Below the pieces are notes generated by a model. That model made no database searches, was not told where the DNA came from, and saw nothing but the letters and a program-made list of their open reading frames with translations. From Litorivita pollutaquae (lineage in GTDB: Bacteria; Pseudomonadota; Alphaproteobacteria; Rhodobacterales; Rhodobacteraceae): a DNA stretch of 64,000 nt. Location of the stretch: positions 124,001 to 188,000 of the forward strand of contig NZ_KZ826484.1 in assembly GCF_003205515.1 (NCBI RefSeq), read 5' to 3'. This document shows, piece after piece, positions 1 through 8,285 of this stretch. Made by a program: the position numbers and the translations under genes. How positions within the stretch are numbered: position 1 is the stretch's first letter; each line of letters begins with the position of its first letter.

Positions 1-132
1 TTTCCGGTCAGGGCGCGGGATTTGATGCCAGACCTGCAAGGCGCGGCATTGGGCGCGCGTTTGGCGGAGCTTGAAACGCGGTGGATCGCATCAGGGTTTT
101 CGCTCTCTCGTGCGGCGTTGCTGGGCGCTTAG
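1..132 (+). CDS. CCA tRNA nucleotidyltransferase, C-terminal fragment
   Basis: Only the last 43 codons lie in the window; the reading frame is open from base 1 and stops at TAG 130-132. The tail reads DLMPDLQGAALGARLAELE and then RWIASGF, which matches the C-terminal end of alphaproteobacterial CCA-adding enzymes as I remember it. That enzyme adds or repairs the 3' CCA of tRNA. The stop lies 39 bp before the start of the RNA methyltransferase downstream, so the two may be cotranscribed. The assignment rests on a short tail; the catalytic domain is outside the window. Confidence 0.6.
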   Translation, partial: FPVRARDLMPDLQGAALGARLAELETRWIASGFSLSRAALLGA

Positions 133-170
133 GGCTTTCGCGGCACGGGTTTGCGCGCTATGCGGAGCGG

Positions 171-1388
171 ATGAGCGAATATAAAATCCAACGATTGGGC
201 CATCAAGGTGATGGCATTGCCGCCGGCCCCTTGTTTGCGCCCCTGACCCTCCCGGGGGAGGTGGTCACAGGGACGGCAGTCGGCACGCGGTTGACTGATA
301 TGCGTATTGTCACGCCGTCGGCGGACCGTGTTGCGGCACCGTGCCGGCATTTCAAATCCTGCGGTGGATGCCAGTTGCAGCACGCCAGCGATGAATTCGT
401 TGCTCAGTGGAAGGTTGACGTGGTGCGCCGCGCCTTGGAGGCACAGGGATTGGAAGCCGAATTCCGCCCGATCAAAACCTCGCCGCCGCAAAGCCGCCGG
501 CGCGCTGGATTTTCGGTGAAACGCACCAAAAAGGGCGCGATGGCGGGATTTCATGCGCGGGCTTCCGGTCTTGTGATCGAGATCCCGGATTGCAAACTGT
601 TGCACCCTGATGTGATGGCGATGCGTCCCGCTGCCGAGGCTTTGGCGGTGCTGGGCGGATCGCGCAAGGGCGAGATGACGGTGATGGTCACGCGCTCGGT
701 GGATGGGGCGGATATTGCGGTCACGGGCGGTAAGCCGGTTGATGATGTCTTGCGGACTGGCTTACCCGCGATTGCCGAGCAATATGATTTGGCACGGCTG
801 ACATGGGACGATGAAACGATCGCCACCCGTCGTCCGCCGCGTCAGGCCTTTGGTCGCGCGTTGGTCGTGCCGCCCGCAGGTGCATTTTTACAGGCGACAG
901 ATGCCGGCGAGGCGGCGTTGGTGCAGGCGGTGCGCGAAATCGTTGGGGATGCCGCGCAGGTGGTCGACCTGTTTGCCGGATGCGGCACCTTTGCCTTACC
1001 ATTGGCGGAAGGTGCCGAGGTGCACGCAGTTGAGGGCGATGCAGCGATGGTCGCGGCTTTGGATCGCGGGTGGCGCGGTGCGCAGGCGCTCAAGAAAGTC
1101 AGCCATGAGGCGCGCGATTTGTTCCGCCGTCCGTTGATGCCGGACGAGTTGAAAAAATTTGACGTGGCGGTGATTGATCCGCCGCGCGCCGGTGCCGAGG
1201 CGCAGGTGGCTGAATTATGCGCCGCAACGGTGCCGCGTATCGCATTCGTATCCTGTAATCCGGTCAGTTTCGCCCGTGATGCCAAGGCCTTGATTGATGC
1301 GGGATATGTCATGGAATGGGTGCAGGTGATCGACCAGTTCCGCTGGTCTGCGCATGTGGAGCTTGTGGCGGCCTTTCGCCGGGCGTGA
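171..1388 (+). CDS. TrmA/RumA-family SAM-dependent RNA (uracil-5-)methyltransferase
   Basis: A 405-residue class I RNA methyltransferase that forms 5-methyluridine in rRNA or tRNA. A short N-terminal TRAM-like region is followed by cysteines C58, C64, C67 and C141, the expected four ligands of the family Fe-S cluster. The SAM motif VDLFAGCGTF lies near 265-274, IDPPRAG near 335-341, and the nucleophilic cysteine is C362 in SCNP. E398 near the end fits the general base. I chose ATG 171 because the peptide MSEYKIQRLGHQGDGIA is the conserved family start; an in-frame upstream start at 81 would overlap the preceding gene. RlmD-like 23S rRNA activity is likely, but the target base cannot be read from sequence. 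Confidence 0.88.
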   Translation: MSEYKIQRLGHQGDGIAAGPLFAPLTLPGEVVTGTAVGTRLTDMRIVTPSADRVAAPCRHFKSCGGCQLQHASDEFVAQWKVDVVRRALEAQGLEAEFRPIKTSPPQSRRRAGFSVKRTKKGAMAGFHARASGLVIEIPDCKLLHPDVMAMRPAAEALAVLGGSRKGEMTVMVTRSVDGADIAVTGGKPVDDVLRTGLPAIAEQYDLARLTWDDETIATRRPPRQAFGRALVVPPAGAFLQATDAGEAALVQAVREIVGDAAQVVDLFAGCGTFALPLAEGAEVHAVEGDAAMVAALDRGWRGAQALKKVSHEARDLFRRPLMPDELKKFDVAVIDPPRAGAEAQVAELCAATVPRIAFVSCNPVSFARDAKALIDAGYVMEWVQVIDQFRWSAHVELVAAFRRA

Positions 1389-1494
1389 AAAACCTTGCTG
1401 CGTGGCTGCGGCTCGGGCTTTGCGAATTCCGCAGGGTTTGCTATGAGCGGGTCAAAACAACAGCGTTGATTTTCGATGCGAGCGGGCAAACATC

Positions 1495-1995
1495 ATGGCA
1501 ATTTTTCGGGCATTCTTTCTTTTGGTTGCGCTTTTCGGACTGGCCTCTTGCGGCGGGCTGCGCGGCTACAATGGTCCCGAGGTGACGCAGGTTTTAGTCT
1601 ATAAACAGAACCGGACGATGTATCTGCTGCATCACGGTGAGGTGTTGAAGAAATATGATATCGGGCTTGGGTTCGCACCGGATGGCCATAAGGCTCAAGA
1701 AGGCGACGGGCGCACGCCGGAGGGCGATTACCTGATCGACCGGCGTAATCCAAACAGCGAGTTTCACCTGTCTGTCGGGATCAATTACCCCAATGCCACC
1801 GATATTGCGCGGGCTGAAGCGCGCGGCGTTTCCCCCGGCGGCGACATATTTATTCACGGGCAACCGAACCGTGCCAAGGGCAATAAATTGCCGCGCGCTG
1901 ATTGGACCGCAGGGTGTATTTCCGTGCGCAACCGCGAGATCGAGCAAATCTATGCGATGGTCAATGATGGCACGCCGATCCGGATTTACCCCTGA
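1495..1995 (+). CDS. L,D-transpeptidase (YkuD) lipoprotein
   Basis: A 166-residue protein starting with a lipoprotein signal: hydrophobic residues 4-17 and lipobox LASC with C19 as the lipidated cysteine. The YkuD catalytic domain covers roughly 32-165, with H121 in FIHGQPN and nucleophile C141 in TAGCISVRN. Such enzymes form 3-3 peptidoglycan cross-links or attach proteins to the wall, acting in the periplasm. It is convergent with the CAP lipoprotein gene and ends 48 bp before a strong hairpin terminator. A second L,D-transpeptidase, exported by Tat, is encoded just downstream. Confidence 0.9.
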   Translation: MAIFRAFFLLVALFGLASCGGLRGYNGPEVTQVLVYKQNRTMYLLHHGEVLKKYDIGLGFAPDGHKAQEGDGRTPEGDYLIDRRNPNSEFHLSVGINYPNATDIARAEARGVSPGGDIFIHGQPNRAKGNKLPRADWTAGCISVRNREIEQIYAMVNDGTPIRIYP

Positions 1996-2043
1996 CAGCT
2001 GAATACCTGATGTATGCATGCCTTGCATAGCGCCCGAATGAAA

Positions 2044-2075
2044 ACGGCCGCCTCGAAAGGCGGCCGTTGTTTTTC
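2044..2075 (+). terminator. Rho-independent terminator between convergent genes
   Basis: A perfect 10-bp GC-rich stem (2044-2053 with 2058-2067) around the tetraloop CGAA, followed by TGTTTTT. It serves the L,D-transpeptidase gene on the plus strand. The A-run before the stem could also let it work for the convergent CAP gene. Confidence 0.85.
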
Positions 2076-2089
2076 TGCTGTGCTGCGGG

Positions 2090-2599
2090 TTAATCGCCCA
2101 TGATTAATGTCCACCAGATTTTGCCATTGCTTTCCTGATGCCATGCAAAACCCATATTGACCGCGCGTTTGTCGAGAACCACGTCGCGGGTATCGGGTTG
2201 CTCCATCCAAGCGCCAAGTGTTTCGACTTCGGTCTCGTAGGTTTCCGAGATATTCTCGCCGAGCATCGTGCCAGTATATCCGACGCGGCGCACCCGGTCG
2301 ATTGGCGAAGAGCCATCAGAGCCGAAATGCCACGGACGGTTCTGGATCGACATATCGCGCGAATGGGTGGCGGCGGCGGCGGTCAGCTGTGGGTCAAGCG
2401 TAACCGGCTGCGCGCCAGAGGCGCTGCGCAGGGCATTGACCGAATCAAGCATGCGATACTGCATCTTGGCTTCGCCGGTGTTCGGGATGCGATAAAGACG
2501 CGGTAGGGGTTTGCCATCGGGGCCGAGGGTCGGCTCGCTCGGCGTACAGGCCGCAAGGCTCAGCGCAGAGATGAGGGCAATTGCAATGGGTCGGATCAT
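2090..2599 (-). CDS. CAP/SCP-domain lipoprotein
   Basis: A 169-residue protein with a lipoprotein signal (SLAAC, C18) followed by a CAP (cysteine-rich secretory/PR-1-like) domain over about residues 45-167. Family signatures visible are H79 in THSRDM, H91, and the LGENISE stretch at 113-119. Bacterial CAP proteins are extracytoplasmic and their molecular role is mostly unknown. The start at 2599 is preceded by a good Shine-Dalgarno (AGGTGAG) and begins the signal peptide; a longer in-frame extension has no signal and is less likely. It is divergent from the Tat-exported L,D-transpeptidase. Confidence 0.87.
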   Translation of the reverse strand: MIRPIAIALISALSLAACTPSEPTLGPDGKPLPRLYRIPNTGEAKMQYRMLDSVNALRSASGAQPVTLDPQLTAAAATHSRDMSIQNRPWHFGSDGSSPIDRVRRVGYTGTMLGENISETYETEVETLGAWMEQPDTRDVVLDKRAVNMGFAWHQESNGKIWWTLIMGD

Positions 2600-2764
2600 A
2601 GGGCTCACCTGAATCTTGTGTTCACCAGCCTTATCCTGCGCGCCGTTGCGTTTCAAACCCACATGCGCGTGAGAATGCGAGTTAACAGTTGTTTGATTTG
2701 CGACTGCGGCTTTCGCGCCATATATCAGGAGGCAATTGAAAGCGTCCGGTCCGGAGATCACGTT

Positions 2765-3382
2765 ATGAATACCAATAAACCATCCAGCCGCCGCGCCTTT
2801 TTGGCGGGTGGTGCTGCATTTTTGGGCACGCCGGCCCTTGTCGGGCGTGCTTTTGCACAAACCACCGACGTGAACGGCGATGATACCGTCGAGCTAGAGC
2901 ATGATGTCACCGAGGTTGTACGCCGCAATATTTCCAGCTTCCGTTCGCTGGACTGGCGGCCGTATTTCTCGAATTTGAAGAATGGCGCGGTTTTGGTCGA
3001 TATTACGTCGCGGGCCTTGCATTATTGGTCCGAGGACGAAAGCATCTATAAGCTTTACCCGTCCAGCGTGCCGCTATCCGATGATTTGACCCGCCTTGGC
3101 CGCACTTCGGTGATCAAAAAGGTCGAAGGCCCAAGCTGGCGCCCGACGCCGTCCATGATCAAGCGCAATCCAGAATGGCCGCCGTATGTCGGGCCGGGGC
3201 CGGACAATCCGCTTGGTACGCATGCGCTTTATCTCAGCTGGACATACTACCGGATTCACGGCACGCATGACACGCGCAAAATCGGGCGTCGGTCGTCCAA
3301 TGGCTGTATCGGGCTTTATAACGAGCATATTGCCGAGCTTTTCGGCCTGACCAAGGTCGGCACCCAAGTGTTGCTTATTTGA
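2765..3382 (+). CDS. Tat-exported L,D-transpeptidase (YkuD family)
   Basis: A 205-residue protein with a twin-arginine signal (S-R-R-A-F-L, R9-R10) and a likely cleavage after AFA near residue 31. The YkuD domain spans about 70-205, with H165 in RIHGTHDT and nucleophile C181 in SNGCIGL. The usual Arg after GCI is Gly here. It probably forms 3-3 cross-links in periplasmic peptidoglycan. I chose ATG 2765 because it opens directly on the Tat signal. It sits 165 bp from the divergent CAP lipoprotein gene. Confidence 0.88.
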   Translation: MNTNKPSSRRAFLAGGAAFLGTPALVGRAFAQTTDVNGDDTVELEHDVTEVVRRNISSFRSLDWRPYFSNLKNGAVLVDITSRALHYWSEDESIYKLYPSSVPLSDDLTRLGRTSVIKKVEGPSWRPTPSMIKRNPEWPPYVGPGPDNPLGTHALYLSWTYYRIHGTHDTRKIGRRSSNGCIGLYNEHIAELFGLTKVGTQVLLI

Positions 3383-3531
3383 CAAACTTCCGTTGAGTCG
3401 GCAGGTTAGAAATAATCTAGTGTTTGCAATCAAGAATGTTTGATGGTTAGAAAACGCTACGAGGTTTAGTCTTGGGGCCTGTCCGTGTCATGTTTGGCCG
3501 GTATGCAGGCGAATATCTGGAGAACACTACT

Positions 3532-3717
3532 ATGAAAAAGATCGCACTCGCCGCCGCTTTCGCTGCTGCTGCAACCACCGCTTCGGCAGGCAACATGGCA
3601 GAGCCCATGATGGACGCGCCGGTTATCGTTGAAGAAACTGCTTCCTCCTCGGCTTCGGGCATCTTGATCCCGCTGCTGGTTCTGGCAGTTGTCGCAGCGG
3701 CCGTTGCAAACGACTAA
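3532..3717 (+). CDS. Small exported single-span membrane protein
   Basis: A 61-residue protein of unknown function. It has an alanine-rich Sec signal (residues 1-19, cleavage near ASA-G), a short acidic linker with two methionine pairs, and a C-terminal hydrophobic segment (about 43-58) ending in AND. The Shine-Dalgarno TGGAGA lies 7 bp before the ATG. A strong terminator follows 26 bp after the stop, so it is probably a monocistronic, well-expressed gene. Similar short proteins next to hemH are familiar from Rhodobacteraceae, but I know of no assigned role. Confidence 0.7.
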   Translation: MKKIALAAAFAAAATTASAGNMAEPMMDAPVIVEETASSSASGILIPLLVLAVVAAAVAND

Positions 3718-3742
3718 GAATTGGCCCTTCAGGGCAGATTCG

Positions 3743-3775
3743 AAAGGCGGAGGGTTTTCCCTCCGCCTTTTGCGT
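3743..3775 (+). terminator. Rho-independent terminator of the 61-residue protein gene
   Basis: A perfect 12-bp stem (3743-3754 with 3759-3770) around a TTTT loop; the T-run closes the stem and continues as TGCGTTTT. Confidence 0.85.
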
Positions 3776-3833
3776 TTTATGGCCGGATGACAGCGCCGGT
3801 TTTTTGCACCCCGTCAGGGGTGCCCAATATAGA

Positions 3834-3868
3834 AAAAGCGCCGCAGCTCCTTGAAGCGCGGCGCTTTT
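3834..3868 (-). terminator. Rho-independent terminator of hemH
   Basis: An 11-bp inverted repeat (3834-3844 with 3858-3868). Read on the minus strand it gives a GC-rich stem followed by a run of T, 25 bp past the hemH stop. Confidence 0.8.
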
Positions 3869-3892
3869 CTCATGGTTTCGAGCAGATGAGCG

Positions 3893-4957
3893 TTACGCCA
3901 ACCAGCCTGCCAGGTTTTCTTCGATAACACCGCAGAGGGCGCGAATATGCCCCGGATCATCGTTGAGGCAGGGAATATAGAGAAACTCCTCACCGCCTGC
4001 ATGTACGAAGCTCTCGCGAATTTCTTCGTTGATCTCTTCGAGCGTTTCGATGCAATCGGCGGCAAAGGCCGGGGCAATGACGGCGATGTTCTTTTTACCC
4101 TCTTCCTTGGCCAAACGCGCGACTTCCTTGACGGTATAGGGTTTGAGCCACTCTTCTGGGCCAAACACCGATTGGAAGGTTGTGGTGATTTGTGTCTCGT
4201 CCCATCCCAGCCGTTCACGCAAGAGGCGCGTGGTTTTCTGGCATTTGCAATGATAGGGATCGCCTTGCGTCAAATAGCGTTCCGGCATGCCGTGGTAGGA
4301 GACAACCAAGAGGTCCGGCTTTTTCGTGGCTGTTTCATAGGCACGTTCGACAGATGCGGCCAGAGCATCGATATAGTCGGGGTTTTCGAAGTATTCGGGC
4401 ACCGTGCGTGCCGCCGGCTGTGCCGTTTGCTTCATCAGCGCGCGGAAAAATTCATCGTTTGCGGTGGCGGTCGTGGCCCCCGCGCATTGCGGATAAAGCG
4501 GGAAAAACAGGATTTTGGTGCATCCGGCTTTGACCATTTCGTCGACTTTGGATTTGGTCGACGGGTTGCCGTAGCGCATGGCGAAATCCACCATGACCTG
4601 ATCGCCGTAGCGCGTATGCAATTCGGTGCGGATCGCGGCCGTTTGATCCCGCGTGATGGTCAACAGCGGGCTTTCATTTTTTTCCGTGTTCCAAATGGAT
4701 CTGTAGGCGGCACCTGATGTAAAGGGCCGCTTGCTCAAGATGATCAGTTGAAGCAGCGGTTGCCATTTCCATTTGGGGTAATCAATGACCCGTTGGTCGG
4801 ACAAAAATTCGTTTAGGTACCGGCGCATCGACCAGTAATCTGTACCGTCTGGGGTGCCGAGGTTGGCGATAATCACGCCGACTTTGGCTGCAGGCACCTT
4901 CGGATGGTCCTTTGGCGCATGAGCGGGGCAGGTGGCGTGGATGGATGCATCCGGCAT
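3893..4957 (-). CDS. hemH: Ferrochelatase
   Basis: A 354-residue class I ferrochelatase, which inserts ferrous iron into protoporphyrin IX as the last step of protoheme synthesis. The catalytic histidine is H222 in SYHGMPERY and the second active-site acid is E304 in DCIETLEEI, at the expected spacing. The N-terminal signature VGVIIANLGTPDG is present. Roughly the first 20 residues are a His/Pro/Ala-rich extension of low conservation, so the true start could lie slightly further in. The gene is monocistronic, ending at its own terminator. Confidence 0.95.
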   Translation of the reverse strand: MPDASIHATCPAHAPKDHPKVPAAKVGVIIANLGTPDGTDYWSMRRYLNEFLSDQRVIDYPKWKWQPLLQLIILSKRPFTSGAAYRSIWNTEKNESPLLTITRDQTAAIRTELHTRYGDQVMVDFAMRYGNPSTKSKVDEMVKAGCTKILFFPLYPQCAGATTATANDEFFRALMKQTAQPAARTVPEYFENPDYIDALAASVERAYETATKKPDLLVVSYHGMPERYLTQGDPYHCKCQKTTRLLRERLGWDETQITTTFQSVFGPEEWLKPYTVKEVARLAKEEGKKNIAVIAPAFAADCIETLEEINEEIRESFVHAGGEEFLYIPCLNDDPGHIRALCGVIEENLAGWLA

Positions 4958-5065
4958 CGGGCTCTCCTCGTGGGTGGCGGTAACGGCATACAGGTTTCAC
5001 CGGACATAGTGGAAACGCCCGATGGTTCAACATTTTTCACCGCAGGTGCGTCGATCTATGCAGCG

Positions 5066-5929
5066 CTAAAGGGGTGTGAGCGGCGTTTCATCGGTTCCCA
5101 AGGCATCGGCAAGGCGTTGCGAAGCGGATCCCGGGCGCAGGGGTTTTTGTTGGCTGTCGTCCGGGGCCCATCCGGTGAGTACGGTCAATTCGAACGTGGC
5201 TTTGATTCGTTTGGTTTGGGCGGCAGCTATGGTGTTTACGGCACCCGTAGCATCCTCTGCGGCGAAATGCTGTGCATAGATTTCTGCCGCGCGGGTGAAA
5301 ACGGCGCGCCGTGTCGGGCGGCGCAATCGGGACGTCAGCGCGTTATTTTCCCCCATTGCCCGCAGATCATGCATCAAATGCAGCGCCGATTTATACGTCA
5401 CAGTGAGCGGCACGCTATCTGCGACCGGCAGCGCAAAACCGGCCCGTTGCAACAATCCGCCAAGATCGCGAATTTCCCCCATCGGGGCGACGCGCGGGCT
5501 TAGCCCGCCGGTCACCTCGCTTTCGGCCTGCGCCAGAGCCGCACGCAATTCTGACAGGGTTTGGCCGCCGAAAAACACCGCGAGGAATAGCCCGTCAGGG
5601 CGCAGGGCGCGGCGCGCTTGCACCAATTGCCCGACCGGATCATCGGACCAATGCAGCGCCATCGCATGCACCACCAGATCATGCGCTTGCGGGGCGAGGT
5701 TCAAAGCGTCTTCATCGGCGACGATTTGTGCAGTGTCAAAATTTTGTCGCCAAAATCCGTCATGACCGGTGACAAGGGCCATGTCGGTAAAGGTTCTGTT
5801 AACCATCGCGAGTCGATCATTAATCTCCTCTGCGGCGGATTCGTGCAGGAAGCTGGCGAATCCCTTTGCGGCGCGCGTGCGGTTGCGCAAGAGGGCGGTC
5901 CGGTCGGTGAGAGATGGGTTTTGCGTCAT
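5066..5929 (-). CDS. BioC/NDUFAF5-like methyltransferase with degenerate SAM motif
   Basis: A 287-residue protein of the methyltransferase group that includes mitochondrial NDUFAF5 and resembles BioC. The C-terminal half is typical: LVVHAMALHWSDDPVGQL followed by LRPDGLFLAVFFGGQTLSEL, the latter a hallmark of this alphaproteobacterial group. SAM motif I, expected as DxGxGxG, is not recognisable; the region reads MALVTGHDGFW. It may bind SAM weakly or act on an unusual partner. The start at 5929 was chosen for conservation; an alternative ATG at 5941 would overlap the comF ribosome-binding region. It is divergent from comF. Confidence 0.75.
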   Translation of the reverse strand: MTQNPSLTDRTALLRNRTRAAKGFASFLHESAAEEINDRLAMVNRTFTDMALVTGHDGFWRQNFDTAQIVADEDALNLAPQAHDLVVHAMALHWSDDPVGQLVQARRALRPDGLFLAVFFGGQTLSELRAALAQAESEVTGGLSPRVAPMGEIRDLGGLLQRAGFALPVADSVPLTVTYKSALHLMHDLRAMGENNALTSRLRRPTRRAVFTRAAEIYAQHFAAEDATGAVNTIAAAQTKRIKATFELTVLTGWAPDDSQQKPLRPGSASQRLADALGTDETPLTPL

Positions 5930-5953
5930 GGCGCGAACCATAGGAGGGGGAGC

Positions 5954-6685
5954 ATGGGAATTCAAACGGCATTGCGTGTTGTTTACCCGCCACGGTGCCT
6001 CAGTTGCGGCGATGCGGTCGAAAGCGATTTCGGCCTATGTGGTCCCTGTTGGCGCGACACGCCTTTTATCATTGACCCGTGCTGTGATGCCTGCGGCGCG
6101 CCCTTGCCCGAAGGGCTGGGGGATGTATCCGGTGCGGTGATGAAATGCGACGCCTGCCTTGATCATCCGCGCCCGTGGGTGCGGGGGCGGGCGGCGCTTT
6201 TATACGAAGGCAAAGGCCGCGATTTGGTTTTGGCGCTCAAACATGGGGACCGGCATGAAATCGTCCGGCCGGCGGCGAAATGGATGGCGCGGCGCGCGCA
6301 TTTCTTGTTGGCCCCGCAGATATTGGTTGCGCCGATCCCGTTGCATTGGACGCGGATGCTCAAACGGCGGTTCAATCAATCGGCGCTGCTGGCCGAAGCT
6401 TTGGCACATGAATTGGGTCTCGCTTATTGCCCCGACCTGTTGCAACGCCCGACCCGTACCGCGCAACTCAAAGGCATGGATCACGCTGCGCGGTTTCAGG
6501 AATTGGAAGGCGCCATCACCGTTCATCCCAAGCGGCGCCACCGAATAGCGGGACGGTCGGTGCTATTGGTGGATGATGTCTTGACCTCTGGCGCGACGCT
6601 TCACGCAGCAACACAGGTTTGTTTACAAGCTGGTGCCAAAGATGTGCGCATCGCGGCCCTCGCACGCGTTGCAAAAGAGGCCTAA
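5954..6685 (+). CDS. comF: ComF family phosphoribosyltransferase-like protein
   Basis: A 243-residue ComF-family protein. The N-terminal zinc-finger region carries cysteine pairs CLSC, CGPC, CDAC and CDAC within residues 15-68. The C-terminal phosphoribosyltransferase fold contains the PRPP loop LLVDDVLTSGATL near residue 205. ComF proteins take part in DNA uptake or single-strand DNA processing in some bacteria; in alphaproteobacteria the role is not settled. A strong AGGAGGGG precedes ATG 5954. Glutaredoxin follows after 34 bp, so cotranscription is likely. Confidence 0.88.
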   Translation: MGIQTALRVVYPPRCLSCGDAVESDFGLCGPCWRDTPFIIDPCCDACGAPLPEGLGDVSGAVMKCDACLDHPRPWVRGRAALLYEGKGRDLVLALKHGDRHEIVRPAAKWMARRAHFLLAPQILVAPIPLHWTRMLKRRFNQSALLAEALAHELGLAYCPDLLQRPTRTAQLKGMDHAARFQELEGAITVHPKRRHRIAGRSVLLVDDVLTSGATLHAATQVCLQAGAKDVRIAALARVAKEA

Positions 6686-6719
6686 ATCTCCGACAACGAA
6701 ACAAAACCGGAGAAACGCG

Positions 6720-6977
6720 ATGAACCCTGTCTTGATATACACCACGTCGACATGTGGCTTTTGCCACGCGGCGAAACGCCTTTTGAAAGAAAAAGACGTC
6801 AACTTTCAAGAGGTTGATGTGACAGCCGACCCATCACGGCGCGCCGAAATGACGCAAAAGGCCAATGGCGGGCGCACCGTGCCGCAGATTTTCATCGGGG
6901 ATACCCATGTCGGCGGCTGTGATGATCTTTATGCCATGGAAAACGCGGGTAAGCTCGACGCGCTTTTGGCGGGTTAG
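6720..6977 (+). CDS. grxC: Glutaredoxin 3
   Basis: An 85-residue dithiol glutaredoxin. The active site is C12-G-F-C15, a variant of CPYC, followed by the cis-proline motif TVPQIFIG and the glutathione-binding GGCDDL. It reduces protein disulfides and glutathionylated proteins in the cytoplasm. The start at 6720 is preceded by CCGGAGAAA. The nitrilase gene begins 3 bp after its stop, so the two are translationally close. Confidence 0.93.
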   Translation: MNPVLIYTTSTCGFCHAAKRLLKEKDVNFQEVDVTADPSRRAEMTQKANGGRTVPQIFIGDTHVGGCDDLYAMENAGKLDALLAG

Positions 6978-6980
6978 GCG

Positions 6981-7811
6981 ATGAAAACCGCGCTGTTGCA
7001 GATCACGTCGTCGGATGATCCCGCGCATAACCTTGCGATGATGCGGGCCATGCTGCGCGAGGCGGCGGAGCATGGCGCGGGTTTTGCTTTGTTGCCAGAG
7101 GTGTGCAATTGCCTCTCGACCTCTCGTAGCCATCAAAATGCGGTGCTGCAGCGCGAGGAAGAGGATTTGGTTCTCGCGGGCTTGTGTGACACGGCGCGGG
7201 CGCTGGGTATTTGGGTGCTGATCGGATCTTTGGGGTTAAAGACCGGCGATGCAGGCGGGCGGTTTGCCAACCGGTCGTTTGTGGTCGATCCCGATGGCGC
7301 GGTAAAAGCCCGCTATGACAAACTGCATATGTTTGATGTGCAGGTCAGCGAGACAGAGACCTTTCGCGAAAGCGACGGTTACCGTCCGGGAACACATGCA
7401 CAAATCTGCGAAACGCCCTTCGGTGTGCTGGGCCTGTCGATCTGTTACGATATTCGCTTTGCCTATCTGTACCGCGCCTTGGCCAAGGCGGGCGCGCAGA
7501 TATTGACCGTTCCGGCGGCGTTTTCGCCCGTAACCGGCGCGGCACATTGGGAGCCATTGCTGCGCGCCCGCGCGATCGAGACGGGGAGTTATGTTTTGGC
7601 CCCCGCGCAGGTCGGCGCGCATGATATCAGCCGTGGTAAACCCCGCAGCACCTACGGGCATTCCATGGTGGTGGCACCGTGGGGCGAGGTTTTGCTCGAT
7701 ATGGGAACTGAAACGGGCATCGGGTATGTCGATTTGGACCTTGATGCCGTGACCAAGGCGCGGGCACGAGTGCCGGCCTTGACCCATGATCAGGGCTTTC
7801 GCGGGCCTTGA
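6981..7811 (+). CDS. Nitrilase-superfamily amidase (Nit1/deaminated glutathione amidase-like)
   Basis: A 276-residue carbon-nitrogen hydrolase with the full catalytic triad: E40 in LLPEV, K114 in RYDKLHMFD and C155 in SICYDIRF. The pattern matches Nit1/YbeM-type amidases that hydrolyse deaminated glutathione, a metabolite-repair reaction, which would suit its position right after glutaredoxin. Other omega-amidase substrates are possible. It begins 3 bp after grxC. Confidence 0.85.
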   Translation: MKTALLQITSSDDPAHNLAMMRAMLREAAEHGAGFALLPEVCNCLSTSRSHQNAVLQREEEDLVLAGLCDTARALGIWVLIGSLGLKTGDAGGRFANRSFVVDPDGAVKARYDKLHMFDVQVSETETFRESDGYRPGTHAQICETPFGVLGLSICYDIRFAYLYRALAKAGAQILTVPAAFSPVTGAAHWEPLLRARAIETGSYVLAPAQVGAHDISRGKPRSTYGHSMVVAPWGEVLLDMGTETGIGYVDLDLDAVTKARARVPALTHDQGFRGP

Positions 7812-7845
7812 CGCATGGCGCGCGGGCGTTAAAGCAGTAAGTGTT

Positions 7846-8283
7846 ATGAATGCTACCGCAAATAATGCTCTCGCTGTTGCCTTGTTCAGCGAAATCCTGA
7901 CCGCCGATCAATTGGTGCGCAATCGGCTCAGCCGTGTCTTGCCCAAGGGGATGGAGATCTCGCATTTTTCGGTGCTCAACCATCTGGCGCATGCGGGGGC
8001 GGAACGCAGCCCCGCGCAATTGGCCAAGACATTTCATGTCACCCGAGGCGCTATGACAAATACGCTGCGCAAACTGGAATGGGCGGGCTATGTGCATATT
8101 CGCCCTGATTGGGACGATGCGCGGCGTAAAATGGTCGCCATCAGCCCCGCAGGACGTCAGGCGCGCGAGGCGGCGCTTGCGGCGATTTCACCGATGATCA
8201 CGGATTTGGTCCATGATCTGGGCGGTGAAAAAGTGCGGGCGGTGCTGCCGATTTTGCGCGATCTGCGGGCCAAGCTTGAATAG
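7846..8283 (+). CDS. MarR family transcriptional regulator
   Basis: A 145-residue MarR-type winged-helix protein. The recognition region reads QLAKTFHVTRGAMTNTLRKLE, followed by the wing with D-D-A-R-R-K, both typical. It is probably a dimeric repressor of unknown ligand. The ATG at 7846 was chosen because an earlier in-frame start would overlap the nitrilase gene and has no conserved sequence. It ends 2 bp before the convergent ubiG stop. Confidence 0.85.
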   Translation: MNATANNALAVALFSEILTADQLVRNRLSRVLPKGMEISHFSVLNHLAHAGAERSPAQLAKTFHVTRGAMTNTLRKLEWAGYVHIRPDWDDARRKMVAISPAGRQAREAALAAISPMITDLVHDLGGEKVRAVLPILRDLRAKLE

Positions 8284-8285
8284 GG

